64,000 nt of DNA from the NCBI RefSeq assembly GCF_900200035.1, contig NZ_FZTC01000052.1, forward strand, positions 1 to 64,000, given 5' to 3'. Position numbers and translations under genes: made by a program. How positions within the stretch are numbered: the first letter of the stretch is position 1; every line of letters starts with the position of its first letter. The notes under the pieces are model-generated. The model ran no database searches. It saw only the letters and a list, made by a program, of their open reading frames with translations, and had not been told where the DNA came from. Origin of the DNA: Klebsiella grimontii (GTDB lineage: Bacteria; Pseudomonadota; Gammaproteobacteria; Enterobacterales; Enterobacteriaceae). Positions 55,210 through 64,000 of this stretch are shown here, piece by piece.

Positions 55210-57600
55210 TTAGCGTTTTGCCTGCCAGATACGTTGCTGATAATCGCGAATCGAGCGGTCGGAGCTGAACATGCCGCAGCGCGCGGTGTTCAGAATCGTC
55301 GCGCGCGTCCAGGCTTCCTGGTCGCGATACAGCTCATCAACCTGCTTCTGCGCCGCCACGTAGGCTTCAAAATCCGCCAGCACCAGGTACGGGTCGCCGC
55401 CTTTCAGCAGACTATGCAGCATCTGGTCGAAAGCATGCTTATCGCCATCGCTGTATTTACCGCTCTCCAGCTCTTTCAGCACAGCGTCCAGCAGCTTGTC
55501 TTTCTTACGCCATTTCAGCGGATCGTAGCCTTTGGCCTTCAGCGCTTTCACTTCTTCCACGGTATGACCGAAGATAAAGATGTTTTCTTCGCCTACCTGC
55601 TCAGCGATTTCCACGTTCGCCCCGTCAAGGGTTCCCACGGTCAGCGCGCCGTTCAGCGCCAGCTTCATGTTGCCGGTACCGGAGGCCTCTTTACCCGCCG
55701 TTGAGATCTGCTCTGAGACATCCGCCGCCGGGATCAGCATTTCCGCCGCCGAGACGCAGTAGTCCGGCAGGAACACCACTTTCAGCTTATCGCCGACCAG
55801 CGGATCGTTGTTGATCGCGGCGGCAACCTTGTTGATCGCCCAGATAATATTCTTCGCCAGGTAGTAGCCCGGCGCCGCTTTCGCACCGAACAGGAACACG
55901 CGCGGTACGCGGTCCGCCTGCGGGTTCTCACGAATTTCTTTGTACTGCGCAAGAATGTTCAGCAGGTTCAGGTGCTGACGTTTGTACTCGTGCAGACGCT
56001 TGATCTGGATATCGAAAATCGCCTGCGGGTTGATCTCGATACCGGTACGCCGCTTCACAAACTCCGCCAGACGAACCTTGTTGGCCAGCTTAATGTCGCG
56101 ATACGTCTGACGGAACTTCGCGTCATCGGCATATTTTTCGAGGTTGATCAGCTGGTCGAGATCGTTGGCCCACTCTTTCTTCAGCGTTTTATCCAGCAGC
56201 GCGGCCAGAGCCGGGTTGCACTGTTTGATCCAGCGGCGCGGGGTAATGCCGTTGGTGACGTTATGGAATTTATTCGGCCACAGCTGGTGATATTCCGGGA
56301 ACAGATCTTTCACCACCAGGTCGGAGTGCAGCGCGGCCACGCCGTTAACCGCAAAGCCGCTGACCACGCACATGTTCGCCATGCGAACCTGTTTATCGTG
56401 CACCACCGCCAGTTTCGCCCATACCTGCTTATCGCCGGGCCAGGTTTTATCGACCAGCGTTTTAAAGCGATCGTTAATCTCTTTGATGATCTGCATGTGG
56501 CGCGGCAGCAGCGCTTTTACCAGCTTCTCATCCCAGCACTCGAGCGCTTCCGGCATCAGGGTGTGGTTGGTATACGCGAAGGTTTTGCTGGTAATCGCCC
56601 AGGCCTCGTCCCAGCTCAGCTGATGCTCATCAATCAGTACGCGCAGCAGTTCCGGAATCGCAATCGTCGGGTGAGTATCGTTAAGCTGGATAACTTCATA
56701 ATCCGCCAGCTCCGCCAGCTTACGGCCCGCCAGGTGATGGCGACGCAGAATATCGGCGACCGAACAGGCGCACTGGAAGTACTGCTGCATCAGACGCAGT
56801 TTTTTACCCGCCTGATGGTTATCGTTCGGATAGAGAACTTTCGTCAGTTTTTCGGCGTCAATGCCCTGCTGTTCAGCACGCAGGAAATCACCGTCGTTGA
56901 ATTTGGTCAGGTTAAACGGATGCGCGTGTTTAGCCTGCCACAGGCGCAGCGGCTGAGCCACGTTGTTGCGGTAGCCCAGCACCGGCAGATCCCAGGCTTC
57001 CCCGGTAATGACGAATGCCGGAACCCACTCACCGCCTTTGGTCACTTTACCGCCGAGGCCAACCTGCACGTCCAGCGCTTCGTTGTGGCGGAACCACGGG
57101 TAGCTATTACGCCCCCAGTCATCCGGCGCTTCCATCTGCTGACCGTCAGCGAAAGACTGGCGGAACAGGCCGTACTGGTAGTTCAGGCCGTAGCCGGTCG
57201 CCGATTGTCCCACGGTGGCCATTGAATCAAGGAAACATGCCGCCAGACGACCGAGGCCGCCGTTGCCCAGGCCCGGGTCGATTTCCTCTTCCAGCAGGTC
57301 GGTCAGGTTAACGTCATGCGCCTGAAGCTCATCGCTGACCTGCTGATACCAGCCGAGGTTGAGCAGGTTGTTGCCGGTCAGGCGACCAATCAAAAACTCC
57401 ATTGAGATATAGTTTACGTGGCGCTGTCCTTCGGTCGCTTTTGCTACCGGCTGAGCCGACAACAGCTCGGACAGCGCGCCGCTTACGGCGCGCCACCATT
57501 GACGCTGGGTCATCTCGGAAGCGGACTGTAAACCAAAATGCTGCCACTGACGCGTCAGTGCAGCCTGAAACTGAGCTTTGTTAAAAGAAGTCTGTGACAT
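55210..57600 (-). CDS. malP: Maltodextrin phosphorylase
   Basis: A PLP-dependent GH-type phosphorylase releasing glucose-1-phosphate from maltodextrins. The 796 residues (E. coli 797) include [15 protein letters not shown] near 110 and the PLP-lysine region [14 protein letters not shown] near 640. It heads malPQ, with MalT boxes upstream. Confidence 0.97.
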   Translation of the reverse strand: MSQTSFNKAQFQAALTRQWQHFGLQSASEMTQRQWWRAVSGALSELLSAQPVAKATEGQRHVNYISMEFLIGRLTGNNLLNLGWYQQVSDELQAHDVNLTDLLEEEIDPGLGNGGLGRLAACFLDSMATVGQSATGYGLNYQYGLFRQSFADGQQMEAPDDWGRNSYPWFRHNEALDVQVGLGGKVTKGGEWVPAFVITGEAWDLPVLGYRNNVAQPLRLWQAKHAHPFNLTKFNDGDFLRAEQQGIDAEKLTKVLYPNDNHQAGKKLRLMQQYFQCACSVADILRRHHLAGRKLAELADYEVIQLNDTHPTIAIPELLRVLIDEHQLSWDEAWAITSKTFAYTNHTLMPEALECWDEKLVKALLPRHMQIIKEINDRFKTLVDKTWPGDKQVWAKLAVVHDKQVRMANMCVVSGFAVNGVAALHSDLVVKDLFPEYHQLWPNKFHNVTNGITPRRWIKQCNPALAALLDKTLKKEWANDLDQLINLEKYADDAKFRQTYRDIKLANKVRLAEFVKRRTGIEINPQAIFDIQIKRLHEYKRQHLNLLNILAQYKEIRENPQADRVPRVFLFGAKAAPGYYLAKNIIWAINKVAAAINNDPLVGDKLKVVFLPDYCVSAAEMLIPAADVSEQISTAGKEASGTGNMKLALNGALTVGTLDGANVEIAEQVGEENIFIFGHTVEEVKALKAKGYDPLKWRKKDKLLDAVLKELESGKYSDGDKHAFDQMLHSLLKGGDPYLVLADFEAYVAAQKQVDELYRDQEAWTRATILNTARCGMFSSDRSIRDYQQRIWQAKR

Positions 57601-57660
57601 AAGTAATCCGGGTCCTTTACTAAAACGTTAGCGTTAGTGTGCCGACCTCCCGGAGTCACG

Positions 57661-57708
57661 TCCTCATCCCGCCAGGGATTAGCCGGGGAGGAGTAGCAGG
57701 GATGAGCG
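57661..57708 (-). promoter_or_regulatory. Three MalT boxes upstream of malP
   Basis: Three copies of the MalT recognition decamer (consensus GGGGA(T/G)GAGG) are visible: GGGATGAGGA on the minus strand (57661-57670), GGGGAGGAG at 57685-57693 and GGGATGAGC at 57699-57707 on the plus strand. One inverted and two direct copies reproduce the E. coli malP arrangement. Confidence 0.8.
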
Positions 57709-58078
57709 AAAAGTGTGATCGTGGCCACTATTACGTTAGCTTACCGGCAAAAATTATGCTGCAAAATTCGCCACGCTGGAACCACAAATCGGCCCGCTTC
57801 CCGCGCACAATTTTGTTACAAGCCAGGACGATAAAAGCGGGCAAAACGCCGTTTTGTAAATATTGCCAAATAAAAGTAAATATCCGCAGAATAAACGGAC
57901 TGTAATGCAGAAATAGCTCAAAAAGATGACTTATAAGATTTCACTGATAATATTTTATTAAAAACAAACAGCTACTAATTTTGTAATAAAAGATTAGCTT
58001 ATCGTGCCTAAAACTTCCGCAATCCCAATAACCGCGCCCGCTGACGCGCATTTATATGAATTTCTCTCACTATGCAAA

Positions 58079-58098
58079 TTTGTGACATAGAGCAAATT
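58079..58098. promoter_or_regulatory. CRP-like site upstream of malT
   Basis: TGTGA at 58081-58085 followed by CATAGA and GCAAATT matches the E. coli malT CRP site closely, including its weak right half. It lies about 130 bp upstream of the malT start. Confidence 0.7.
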
Positions 58099-58219
58099 CA
58101 AGAGCATAAAACTCGGACATAACTTGCAATAAAATTCATTATGGCCGACCTTATTGGATATTAATTACGAAGCGCAAAAAAATTCGCAATTCCTCCCTTG
58201 CACAGCGAAATGAAGAACT

Positions 58220-60925
58220 ATGTTGATTCCGTCTAAATTAAGTCGCCCGGTCCGCCTTGAACACACTGTGGTTCGTGAGCGATTGCTGGCGAAACTTTCC
58301 GGCGCGAACAATTATCGTCTCGCGTTGGTGACCAGTCCGGCTGGATACGGTAAAACCACGCTCGTTTCTCAATGGGCTGCGGGGAAAAACGATCTCGGCT
58401 GGTTCTCGCTGGATGAAGGCGATAACCAACAGGAGCGTTTTGCCAGCTATCTTATCGCCGCCGTTCAGCAGGCCACCGGCGGCCACTGTGCGGCCAGCGA
58501 AGCGATGGTGCAAAAGCGCCAGTACGCCAGCCTGCCCTCTCTCTTTGCGCAACTGTTTATTGAGCTGGCCGACTGGCAGCGCCCGTTATTCCTGGTGATT
58601 GATGATTATCATCTGATCACCAATCCGGTTATTCATGATGCGATGCGTTTCTTCCTCCGCCATCAGCCGGAAAATATGACGCTGGTGGTGCTGTCGCGTA
58701 ATCTGCCGCAGCTGGGCATCGCCAACCTGCGCGTGCGCGATCAGCTACTGGAGATCGGCAGCCAACAGCTGGCTTTTACCCATCAGGAAGCGAAACAGTT
58801 TTTCGACTGTCGTCTCAGTTCGCCTATTGAGGCCGACGATAGCAAAAGGCTGTGCGACGATGTTGCCGGCTGGGCCACCGCGCTGCAGCTGATTGCCCTC
58901 TCGGCGCGTCAGAACAATACTTCCGCCCATCACTCCGCCCGCCGTCTTGCCGGTATAAACGCCAGCCATCTTTCTGACTATCTGGTCGATGAGGTGTTGG
59001 ATAACGTTGACCCGCGGACGCGTAACTTCCTGCTGAAAAGCTCGCTGCTGCGCTCGATGAACGATGCGCTCATCGTCCGCGTCACCGGCGAAGAGAATGG
59101 ACAGATGCAGCTGGAAGAAATTGAGCGTCAGGGATTATTCCTGCAACGGATGGACGACTCCGGCGAATGGTTCCGCTACCATCCGCTATTCGGCAACTTC
59201 CTGCGCCAGCGCTGCCAGTGGGAGCTGGCGGTCGAACTGCCGGAAATTCACCGTGCGGCCGCTGAGAGCTGGATGGCCCAAGGCTTCCCGAGCGAAGCGA
59301 TTCATCACGCCCTGGCCGCGGGCGACGCCAAAATGCTGCGCGATATTCTGCTCAACCACGCGTGGGGCATGTTTAACCACAGCGAGCTGAGTTTGCTGGA
59401 ACAGTCCCTCGCCGCGCTGCCGTGGTCAAACCTGCTGGAAAACCCGCGTTTGATTCTTTTGCAGGCCTGGCTGATGCAGAGCCAGCACCGCTATAGCGAA
59501 GTCAATACCCTGCTGGCGCGCGCCGAGCAGGAGATGGATACAGAAATGGACACCGCCATGCACGGTGATTTCAACGCCCTTCGTGCCCAGGTGGCGATCA
59601 ACGCCGGCGATCAGGACGAAGCCGAGCGCCTGGCGATGGTGGCCCTTGATGAACTGCCGCTGGCCAGCTACTACAGCCGTATCGTTGCCACATCCGTACA
59701 CGGCGAAGTTCTGCACTGCAAAGGCCAGCTGAGCAAATCGCTGGCGGTCATGCAGCAGACGGAACAGATGGCCCGCCGTCATGACGTCTGGCACTACGCG
59801 TTATGGAGCATGATCCAGCAAAGCGAAATTCTCTTCGCGCAGGGCTTCCTGCAGGCCGCCTGGGAAATTCAGGAAAAAGCGTTCCAGCTCATTCGCGAAC
59901 AGCATCTGGAACAGCTGCCGATGCATGAGTTCCTGCTGCGTATTCGTTCCCAGCTGCTGTGGGCCTGGGCGCGGCTGGATGAAGCGGAAACCTCCGCGCG
60001 CAGCGGCATGAACGTACTCTCCTCCTATCAACCGCAGCAGCAGCTGCAGTGCCTGACGCTGATGGTGCAATGCTCGCTGGCGCGCGGCGATCTGGATAAC
60101 GCCCGCAGCCATTTGAATCGCCTGGAAAACCTGTTGGGCAACGGTCATTACCATAGCGACTGGGTATCCAATGCCGATAAAGTGCGGGTGATCTACTGGC
60201 AGATGATCGGCGACAAGGCCGCCGCGGCGAACTGGCTGCGCCAGACGCCAAAACCGGAGTTCGCCAATAACCACTTCCTGCAGAGCCAGTGGCGCAATAT
60301 CGCCCGCGCGCAAATTCTGCTCGGCGATTTTGATTCCGCCGAAATGGTGCTGGATGAGTTAAACGATAACGCCCGCTCGCTGCGTTTGATGAGCGATCTG
60401 AACCGCAACCTGCTGCTGCTCAACCAGCTCTACTGGCAGGCCGGGCGTAAGAGCGAAGCGCAGAAAGCGCTGCTGGAAGCGCTCACCCTCGCTAACCGCA
60501 CCGGGTTTATCAATCATTTTGTCATTGAAGGCGAAGCGATGGCGCAGCAGCTGCGCCAGCTGATTCAGCTCAATACGCTGCCGGAGCTGGAGCAGCACCG
60601 CGCCCAGCGTATTCTGCGCGATATCAACCAGCATCATCGCCATAAGTTCGCCCACTTTGACGAGAGCTTCGTCGAGCGGCTGCTGAACCATCCGGAAGTG
60701 CCGGAACTTATCCGTACCAGCCCGCTGACCCAGCGCGAATGGCAGGTGCTGGGGCTCATCTATTCCGGCTACAGCAACGAGCAGATCGCCGGTGAGCTGG
60801 ACGTGGCCGCCACCACCATCAAAACGCATATTCGCAATTTGTATCAGAAGCTGGGCGTGGCGCACCGCCAGGATGCCGTTCAGCATGCCCAGCAGCTGTT
60901 GAAAATGATGGGATACGGCGTATAA
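58220..60925 (+). CDS. malT: Maltose regulon activator MalT
   Basis: An ATP- and maltotriose-dependent STAND/LAL transcriptional activator. The 901 residues show DT1 with Walker [15 protein letters not shown] near 38, DT2, the sensor superhelix DT3 (about 435-805), and the LuxR-type helix-turn-helix DT4 (about 835-895: [20 protein letters not shown]). It is divergent from malPQ, which it activates. Confidence 0.97.
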   Translation: MLIPSKLSRPVRLEHTVVRERLLAKLSGANNYRLALVTSPAGYGKTTLVSQWAAGKNDLGWFSLDEGDNQQERFASYLIAAVQQATGGHCAASEAMVQKRQYASLPSLFAQLFIELADWQRPLFLVIDDYHLITNPVIHDAMRFFLRHQPENMTLVVLSRNLPQLGIANLRVRDQLLEIGSQQLAFTHQEAKQFFDCRLSSPIEADDSKRLCDDVAGWATALQLIALSARQNNTSAHHSARRLAGINASHLSDYLVDEVLDNVDPRTRNFLLKSSLLRSMNDALIVRVTGEENGQMQLEEIERQGLFLQRMDDSGEWFRYHPLFGNFLRQRCQWELAVELPEIHRAAAESWMAQGFPSEAIHHALAAGDAKMLRDILLNHAWGMFNHSELSLLEQSLAALPWSNLLENPRLILLQAWLMQSQHRYSEVNTLLARAEQEMDTEMDTAMHGDFNALRAQVAINAGDQDEAERLAMVALDELPLASYYSRIVATSVHGEVLHCKGQLSKSLAVMQQTEQMARRHDVWHYALWSMIQQSEILFAQGFLQAAWEIQEKAFQLIREQHLEQLPMHEFLLRIRSQLLWAWARLDEAETSARSGMNVLSSYQPQQQLQCLTLMVQCSLARGDLDNARSHLNRLENLLGNGHYHSDWVSNADKVRVIYWQMIGDKAAAANWLRQTPKPEFANNHFLQSQWRNIARAQILLGDFDSAEMVLDELNDNARSLRLMSDLNRNLLLLNQLYWQAGRKSEAQKALLEALTLANRTGFINHFVIEGEAMAQQLRQLIQLNTLPELEQHRAQRILRDINQHHRHKFAHFDESFVERLLNHPEVPELIRTSPLTQREWQVLGLIYSGYSNEQIAGELDVAATTIKTHIRNLYQKLGVAHRQDAVQHAQQLLKMMGYGV

Positions 60926-61093
60926 GCCGCTATCGGCTGGCCTTATGCATCGCCACCCTGATTCATCGCCGGCGGAAAATATCCCTCCGCCTGGCGTTCT
61001 CCCTCTCCATCACCGGAGATAAGCGAGTGACGTATCACCCGCGGCATCACGCCGTGCAGCGCGCGTTGGTCTGCCGCGGGAAATGTTAATGAA

Positions 61094-61852
61094 TCAGCAC
61101 AGCTCCAGCTGAAGATTATTGTCGGTAATCACCTTCAGCACGCCGGCCGGCGGCATTACATCGGTGTAGACCGCATCAACCATACTGATGCTGCCCATAT
61201 TGACCATCGCGTTACGGCCAAACTTAGAATGGTCAACGACCAGCATCACGTGACGGGAGTTTTCAATAATCGCCCGCTTGGTGCGCACTTCATGGTAGTC
61301 GAACTCCAGCAGTGAGCCATCGGTGTCGATACCGCTGATGCCGAGAATGCCGTAATCAAGACGAAACTGGGAGATAAAGTCCAGGGTGGCTTCACCGATG
61401 ATACCGCCATCCCGGCTGCGCAGCTCGCCGCCGGCAAGGATAATGCGGAAGTCCTCTTTCACCATCAACGTATTGGCGACGTTGAGGTTATTGGTGACGA
61501 TACGCAGATCGTTATGGTTAAGCAGCGCATGGGCTACCGCTTCCGGCGTGGTACCGATATCGATAAACAGCGTCGCGCCGTCGGGGATTTCACTCGCCAC
61601 CTTGCGGGCGATGCGCTCTTTTTCCTGGGTCTGGGTCGATTTCCTGTCGTGCCAGGAAGTATTCACCGAGCTGGAAGGAAGCGCGGCGCCGCCGTGATGA
61701 CGCAGGATCATTTTCTGATCGGCTAAGTCATTCAGATCGCGGCGAATGGTCTGCGGGCTGACGGCAAACTGCTCGACAAGCTCTTCGGTACTGACGTATC
61801 CCTGTTTTTTTACCAGCTCGATAATCGCGTCATGACGTTGTGTTTGTTTCAT
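61094..61852 (-). CDS. glpR: DeoR-family repressor GlpR
   Basis: Represses the glycerol-3-phosphate regulon; sn-glycerol-3-phosphate is the inducer. The 252 residues have the N-terminal DeoR winged helix (about 3-58: YVSTEELVEQFAVSPQTIRRDL) and a C-terminal sugar-phosphate-sensing domain with DIGTTPEAVAHAL. The ATG at 61850-61852 gives MKQTQRHDAIIELVK; the frame continues 18 codons into the glpG end. Unlike some E. coli K-12 laboratory strains, the frame is intact. Confidence 0.96.
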   Translation of the reverse strand: MKQTQRHDAIIELVKKQGYVSTEELVEQFAVSPQTIRRDLNDLADQKMILRHHGGAALPSSSVNTSWHDRKSTQTQEKERIARKVASEIPDGATLFIDIGTTPEAVAHALLNHNDLRIVTNNLNVANTLMVKEDFRIILAGGELRSRDGGIIGEATLDFISQFRLDYGILGISGIDTDGSLLEFDYHEVRTKRAIIENSRHVMLVVDHSKFGRNAMVNMGSISMVDAVYTDVMPPAGVLKVITDNNLQLELC

Positions 61853-61871
61853 GAAATATCCCTGGGAATCT

Positions 61872-62702
61872 CTACGTTCGTTTTCGCACATTCTGCGTAT
61901 CAACAAACGCCATCGCCAGCCCGGTCACCAGACCGGCCACGTGCGCGCCGTTCGCAATCGACATGCCGAAAACATCAAACCAGCCAGCAATTAACCACAC
62001 TAAAGAGAAGAGTATCAAGCCGCGCTGTAAATAAACGCCGCTCTGCGGATCGCGCTCGCCTCGCAGCCAGACATAGCCCATTAGCGCATAGACCACGCCG
62101 GACAGTCCGCCAAACCACGGTCCGCTAAACTGATGCTGAACAAAGCCGCTCAGCAAGGCGCTGATTACGGTAATCACCACCAGCTTGCCGCTGCCAATGC
62201 GCTTTTCTACCGCTCCGCCGAGGTACCACCACCATAGCAGGTTGAACAGAATATGCATCAGCGAGAAGTGCATGAGCGCATGGCTAAAGTAGCGCCAGAC
62301 TTCAAATTTCAGCGAAGGATCGTAGGGCCAGGCCAGCAGCAGCATGACCGGCCGATCGCCAATGACCGTTTGCAGGACAAAGACGGCGATGCAGGCGATA
62401 AGCACGCTCCAGGTAAACGGCCCGGCGTTTTGGCGAAGCGTCGCTAAAAAGGGGAAGCGCTGGTAGTGCAGCCCGCTGTTGGTGTGCCCCGACTGCCAGC
62501 TGGCGGCGAGGTAACGCGGATCGGCGGGATTTTCCAGAAAACGGGCCAGCTCGGCCTGCACGCGTCCGGCCTGGGACTCATCGGCCAGCCAGATATCGCT
62601 CTGCGTATGCTGCTGAATAGTCAGAATAATCCCCTGCGTCGCCATATAGTCGACAAACGCCTGGGCCACGCGCGGGTTGGCAAAAGAGGTAATCATTAAC
62701 AT
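61872..62702 (-). CDS. glpG: Rhomboid intramembrane serine protease GlpG
   Basis: An inner-membrane protease that cleaves transmembrane substrates. The 276 residues match E. coli length; a cytosolic N-domain (about 1-70) precedes six helices. The catalytic Ser is at 201 ([11 protein letters not shown]) and His at 254 (NGAHVAGL), with the oxyanion His/Asn in HILFN near 150. Second gene of glpEGR. Confidence 0.97.
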   Translation of the reverse strand: MLMITSFANPRVAQAFVDYMATQGIILTIQQHTQSDIWLADESQAGRVQAELARFLENPADPRYLAASWQSGHTNSGLHYQRFPFLATLRQNAGPFTWSVLIACIAVFVLQTVIGDRPVMLLLAWPYDPSLKFEVWRYFSHALMHFSLMHILFNLLWWWYLGGAVEKRIGSGKLVVITVISALLSGFVQHQFSGPWFGGLSGVVYALMGYVWLRGERDPQSGVYLQRGLILFSLVWLIAGWFDVFGMSIANGAHVAGLVTGLAMAFVDTQNVRKRT

Positions 62703-62761
62703 GCAGCGGATCGCTTATTCCACACAAAGGGAGATATTATAGCCACAACCGACGCTAACGC

Positions 62762-63091
62762 CTAAAGTGCGCCATGCGCGACTTCCGCCGGGAAATGCCG
62801 ATGCCAGGCATCAAACCCGCCATCCACGCTATAAACCTTGTCGTAGCCCTGCTGAAGCAGATACTGCGCGGCGCCTTTGCTGCTGTTGCCGTGATAGCAC
62901 ATCACCATGACCGCCGTATCAAAATCGTTGTCGCGCATAAACGCGCCCAGCGTATCGTTAGTCAGATGAAATGCGCCCGGCGTGTGGCCCATCGCATAGC
63001 TTTGCGGGTCGCGAATATCGACCAGCACTGCCGTCTGCTGGTGCATTTTCTGGTGGGCTTCTTCTACGTTAATACATTCAAAGCGATCCAT
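62762..63091 (-). CDS. glpE: Thiosulfate sulfurtransferase GlpE (rhodanese)
   Basis: A single-domain rhodanese of 109 residues, transferring sulfur from thiosulfate to acceptors such as cyanide or thioredoxin. The catalytic Cys is at 65, in [11 protein letters not shown]. First gene of glpEGR and divergent from glpD; the GlpR-type operators between may serve both. Confidence 0.95.
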   Translation of the reverse strand: MDRFECINVEEAHQKMHQQTAVLVDIRDPQSYAMGHTPGAFHLTNDTLGAFMRDNDFDTAVMVMCYHGNSSKGAAQYLLQQGYDKVYSVDGGFDAWHRHFPAEVAHGAL

Positions 63092-63248
63092 AAGCTCTCT
63101 TCTTTATATACGGATATACAGGCAGGCGGCGAAACGCCCTGGATTTTAGCGTCTAGTGTACAGCCTGGCGCTAAATAAACGCCAATATGTTACACGCATC
63201 ACTCTGAAATGTTTTTTTGATGTTACCAATAGCGCGATTGTTTGCTAT

Positions 63249-63288
63249 ATTGAGCGATATCGAACATTTATGAGCTTAAACGAAAGTG
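63249..63288. promoter_or_regulatory. Tandem GlpR operators upstream of glpD
   Basis: Two adjacent AT-rich pseudo-palindromes are visible: one around GAGCGATATCGAACAT (63252-63267) and a second around ATGAGCTTAAACGAAAGT. They correspond in place and sequence to the glpD operators of E. coli, and lie just upstream of the ribosome binding site. Confidence 0.7.
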
Positions 63289-63303
63289 TAAGAGGTGGCG
63301 AGC

Positions 63304-64000
63304 GTGGAAACCAAAGATCTGATTGTGATAGGGGGAGGCATCAACGGTGCCGGTATCGCGGCAGACGCCGCAGGGCGTGGTTTATCCGTGCTGATGCTGG
63401 AGGCGAACGATCTGGCCTGCGCCACATCCAGCGCCAGCTCAAAGCTGATTCACGGCGGGCTGCGCTACCTTGAACACTATGAGTTCCGCCTGGTGAGCGA
63501 AGCGCTGGCCGAACGTGAAGTATTGTTAAAAATGGCCCCGCACATCGCCTTTCCGATGCGCTTTCGTTTACCGCATCGTCCGCACCTGCGCCCGGCGTGG
63601 ATGATCCGCATTGGCCTGTTTATGTACGATCATCTGGGCAAGCGCACCAGTTTACCCAGCTCAACCGGGTTGCGTTTTGGCACAGAATCGGTACTTAAAC
63701 CTGAAATCGTGCGCGGTTTCGAATATTCCGACTGCTGGGTCGACGATGCACGCATGGTGCTGGCCAACGCCCAGATGGTTGTGCGTAAAGGCGGAGAAGT
63801 GCGTACCCGTACCCGCGCCATCTCGGCAAAACGTGAAAACGGTTTGTGGATTGTTGAAGCGGAAGATATTGATAGCGGCGAGAGGTTTACCTGGCAGGCG
63901 CGCGGTCTGGTTAACGCCACCGGCCCGTGGGTTAAACAGTTCTTCGACGAAGGGATGCACCTGCGCTCACCTTACGGTATCCGTTTGATTAAGGGCAGCC
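63304..64000 (+). CDS. glpD: Aerobic glycerol-3-phosphate dehydrogenase (5' part)
   Basis: A membrane-associated FAD enzyme oxidising glycerol-3-phosphate to DHAP and feeding electrons to quinone. About 232 codons are present before the right edge. It begins METKDLIVIGGGINGAGIAA with the FAD motif GGGINGAG near residue 10, followed by TSSASSKLIHGGLRYLE near 42. The start is GTG at 63304-63306 (E. coli uses ATG), preceded by AGAGGTGG. Confidence 0.95.
   Translation, partial: METKDLIVIGGGINGAGIAADAAGRGLSVLMLEANDLACATSSASSKLIHGGLRYLEHYEFRLVSEALAEREVLLKMAPHIAFPMRFRLPHRPHLRPAWMIRIGLFMYDHLGKRTSLPSSTGLRFGTESVLKPEIVRGFEYSDCWVDDARMVLANAQMVVRKGGEVRTRTRAISAKRENGLWIVEAEDIDSGERFTWQARGLVNATGPWVKQFFDEGMHLRSPYGIRLIKGS

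Larger units (their letters stand above)
57601..58219. promoter_or_regulatory. malPQ-malT divergent control region
   Basis: About 620 bp without a gene. The left part (57661-57708) holds the MalT boxes for malPQ. The centre (57720-58060) is AT-rich with no feature I can name. The right part holds a CRP-like site and the malT leader. Overall organisation matches E. coli. Confidence 0.7.

Noticed and set aside
55972-57225. A 417-codon open frame opposite malP
   Set aside because: It is fully inside malP on the other strand with no recognisable domain. Similar long antisense frames occur opposite nadV, nirB and malQ and reflect GC-rich codon usage.
57711-57731. CRP-like TGTGATCGTGGCCACT in the malP-malT region
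   Set aside because: The right half does not match TCACA and E. coli has no reported functional site at this place.
60926-61093. Possible small RNA or remnant gene between malT and glpR
   Set aside because: There is no promoter-terminator pair or coding frame that I can support; some inverted GC-rich words occur, but without a consistent structure.

Overview
The window reads as a chromosomal stretch of an enteric gammaproteobacterium (Enterobacteriaceae). Nearly every gene is recognisable as the counterpart of an E. coli K-12 gene from the rpsL to glpD sector, in the same order and orientation over most of the window. Moderately high GC, the insertions and losses relative to E. coli, and small protein length differences suggest the Klebsiella/Raoultella/Enterobacter side of the family, but the genus cannot be fixed from the sequence alone. 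I see no insertion sequences, prophage, CRISPR array, tRNA or rRNA.

Layout. 1-4065: the str operon (rpsL, rpsG, fusA, 5' part of tufA) on the minus strand with a consensus promoter. 4066-5828: tusBCD and yheO (2-thiouridine sulfur relay plus a regulator). 5995-8196: fkpA, slyX, slyD, yheV (periplasmic and cytosolic folding). 8208-10560: kefB-kefG potassium efflux. 10736-12640: ABC-F ATPase yheS. 12702-15982: an insertion relative to E. coli that carries a nicotinamide phosphoribosyltransferase (nadV), a divergent PRPP synthetase and a divergently transcribed NrtR-type Nudix/winged-helix regulator, with paired palindromes between them. 16064-21724: yheT, yheU, prkB, yhfA, crp, yhfK. 21714-25056: argD, pabA, fic, yhfG (a 55-residue gene overlapping fic), ppiA. 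25334-33206: tsgA, a stand-alone cytosine deaminase codA, and nirB-nirD-nirC-cysG with well preserved FNR and NarL sites.

33296-39721: aroK-aroB-damX-dam-rpe-gph-trpS on the minus strand. 39990-43288: hofMNOPQ, an intact set of pilus/DNA-uptake-like genes. 43406-53047: mrcA, nudE, igaA, yrfG-hslR-hslO, pckA. 53106-60925: malPQ and malT with MalT boxes. 61094-63091: glpEGR. 63304-end: the 5' part of glpD behind GlpR-type operators.

How it works together: the window combines translation core genes, catabolite control (crp and several CRP-like sites upstream of ppiA, pckA and malT), anaerobic nitrite respiration with its own siroheme synthase, cell-envelope growth (mrcA, damX, igaA) and maltodextrin/glycerol-3-phosphate catabolism. 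The most unusual parts are the NAD-salvage module with its operator pair, codA placed beside nirB without a permease, the degenerate Fic motif paired with an intact inhibitory motif in YhfG, and the direct pckA-malQ junction where E. coli carries about twenty kilobases including envZ-ompR and feoABC.
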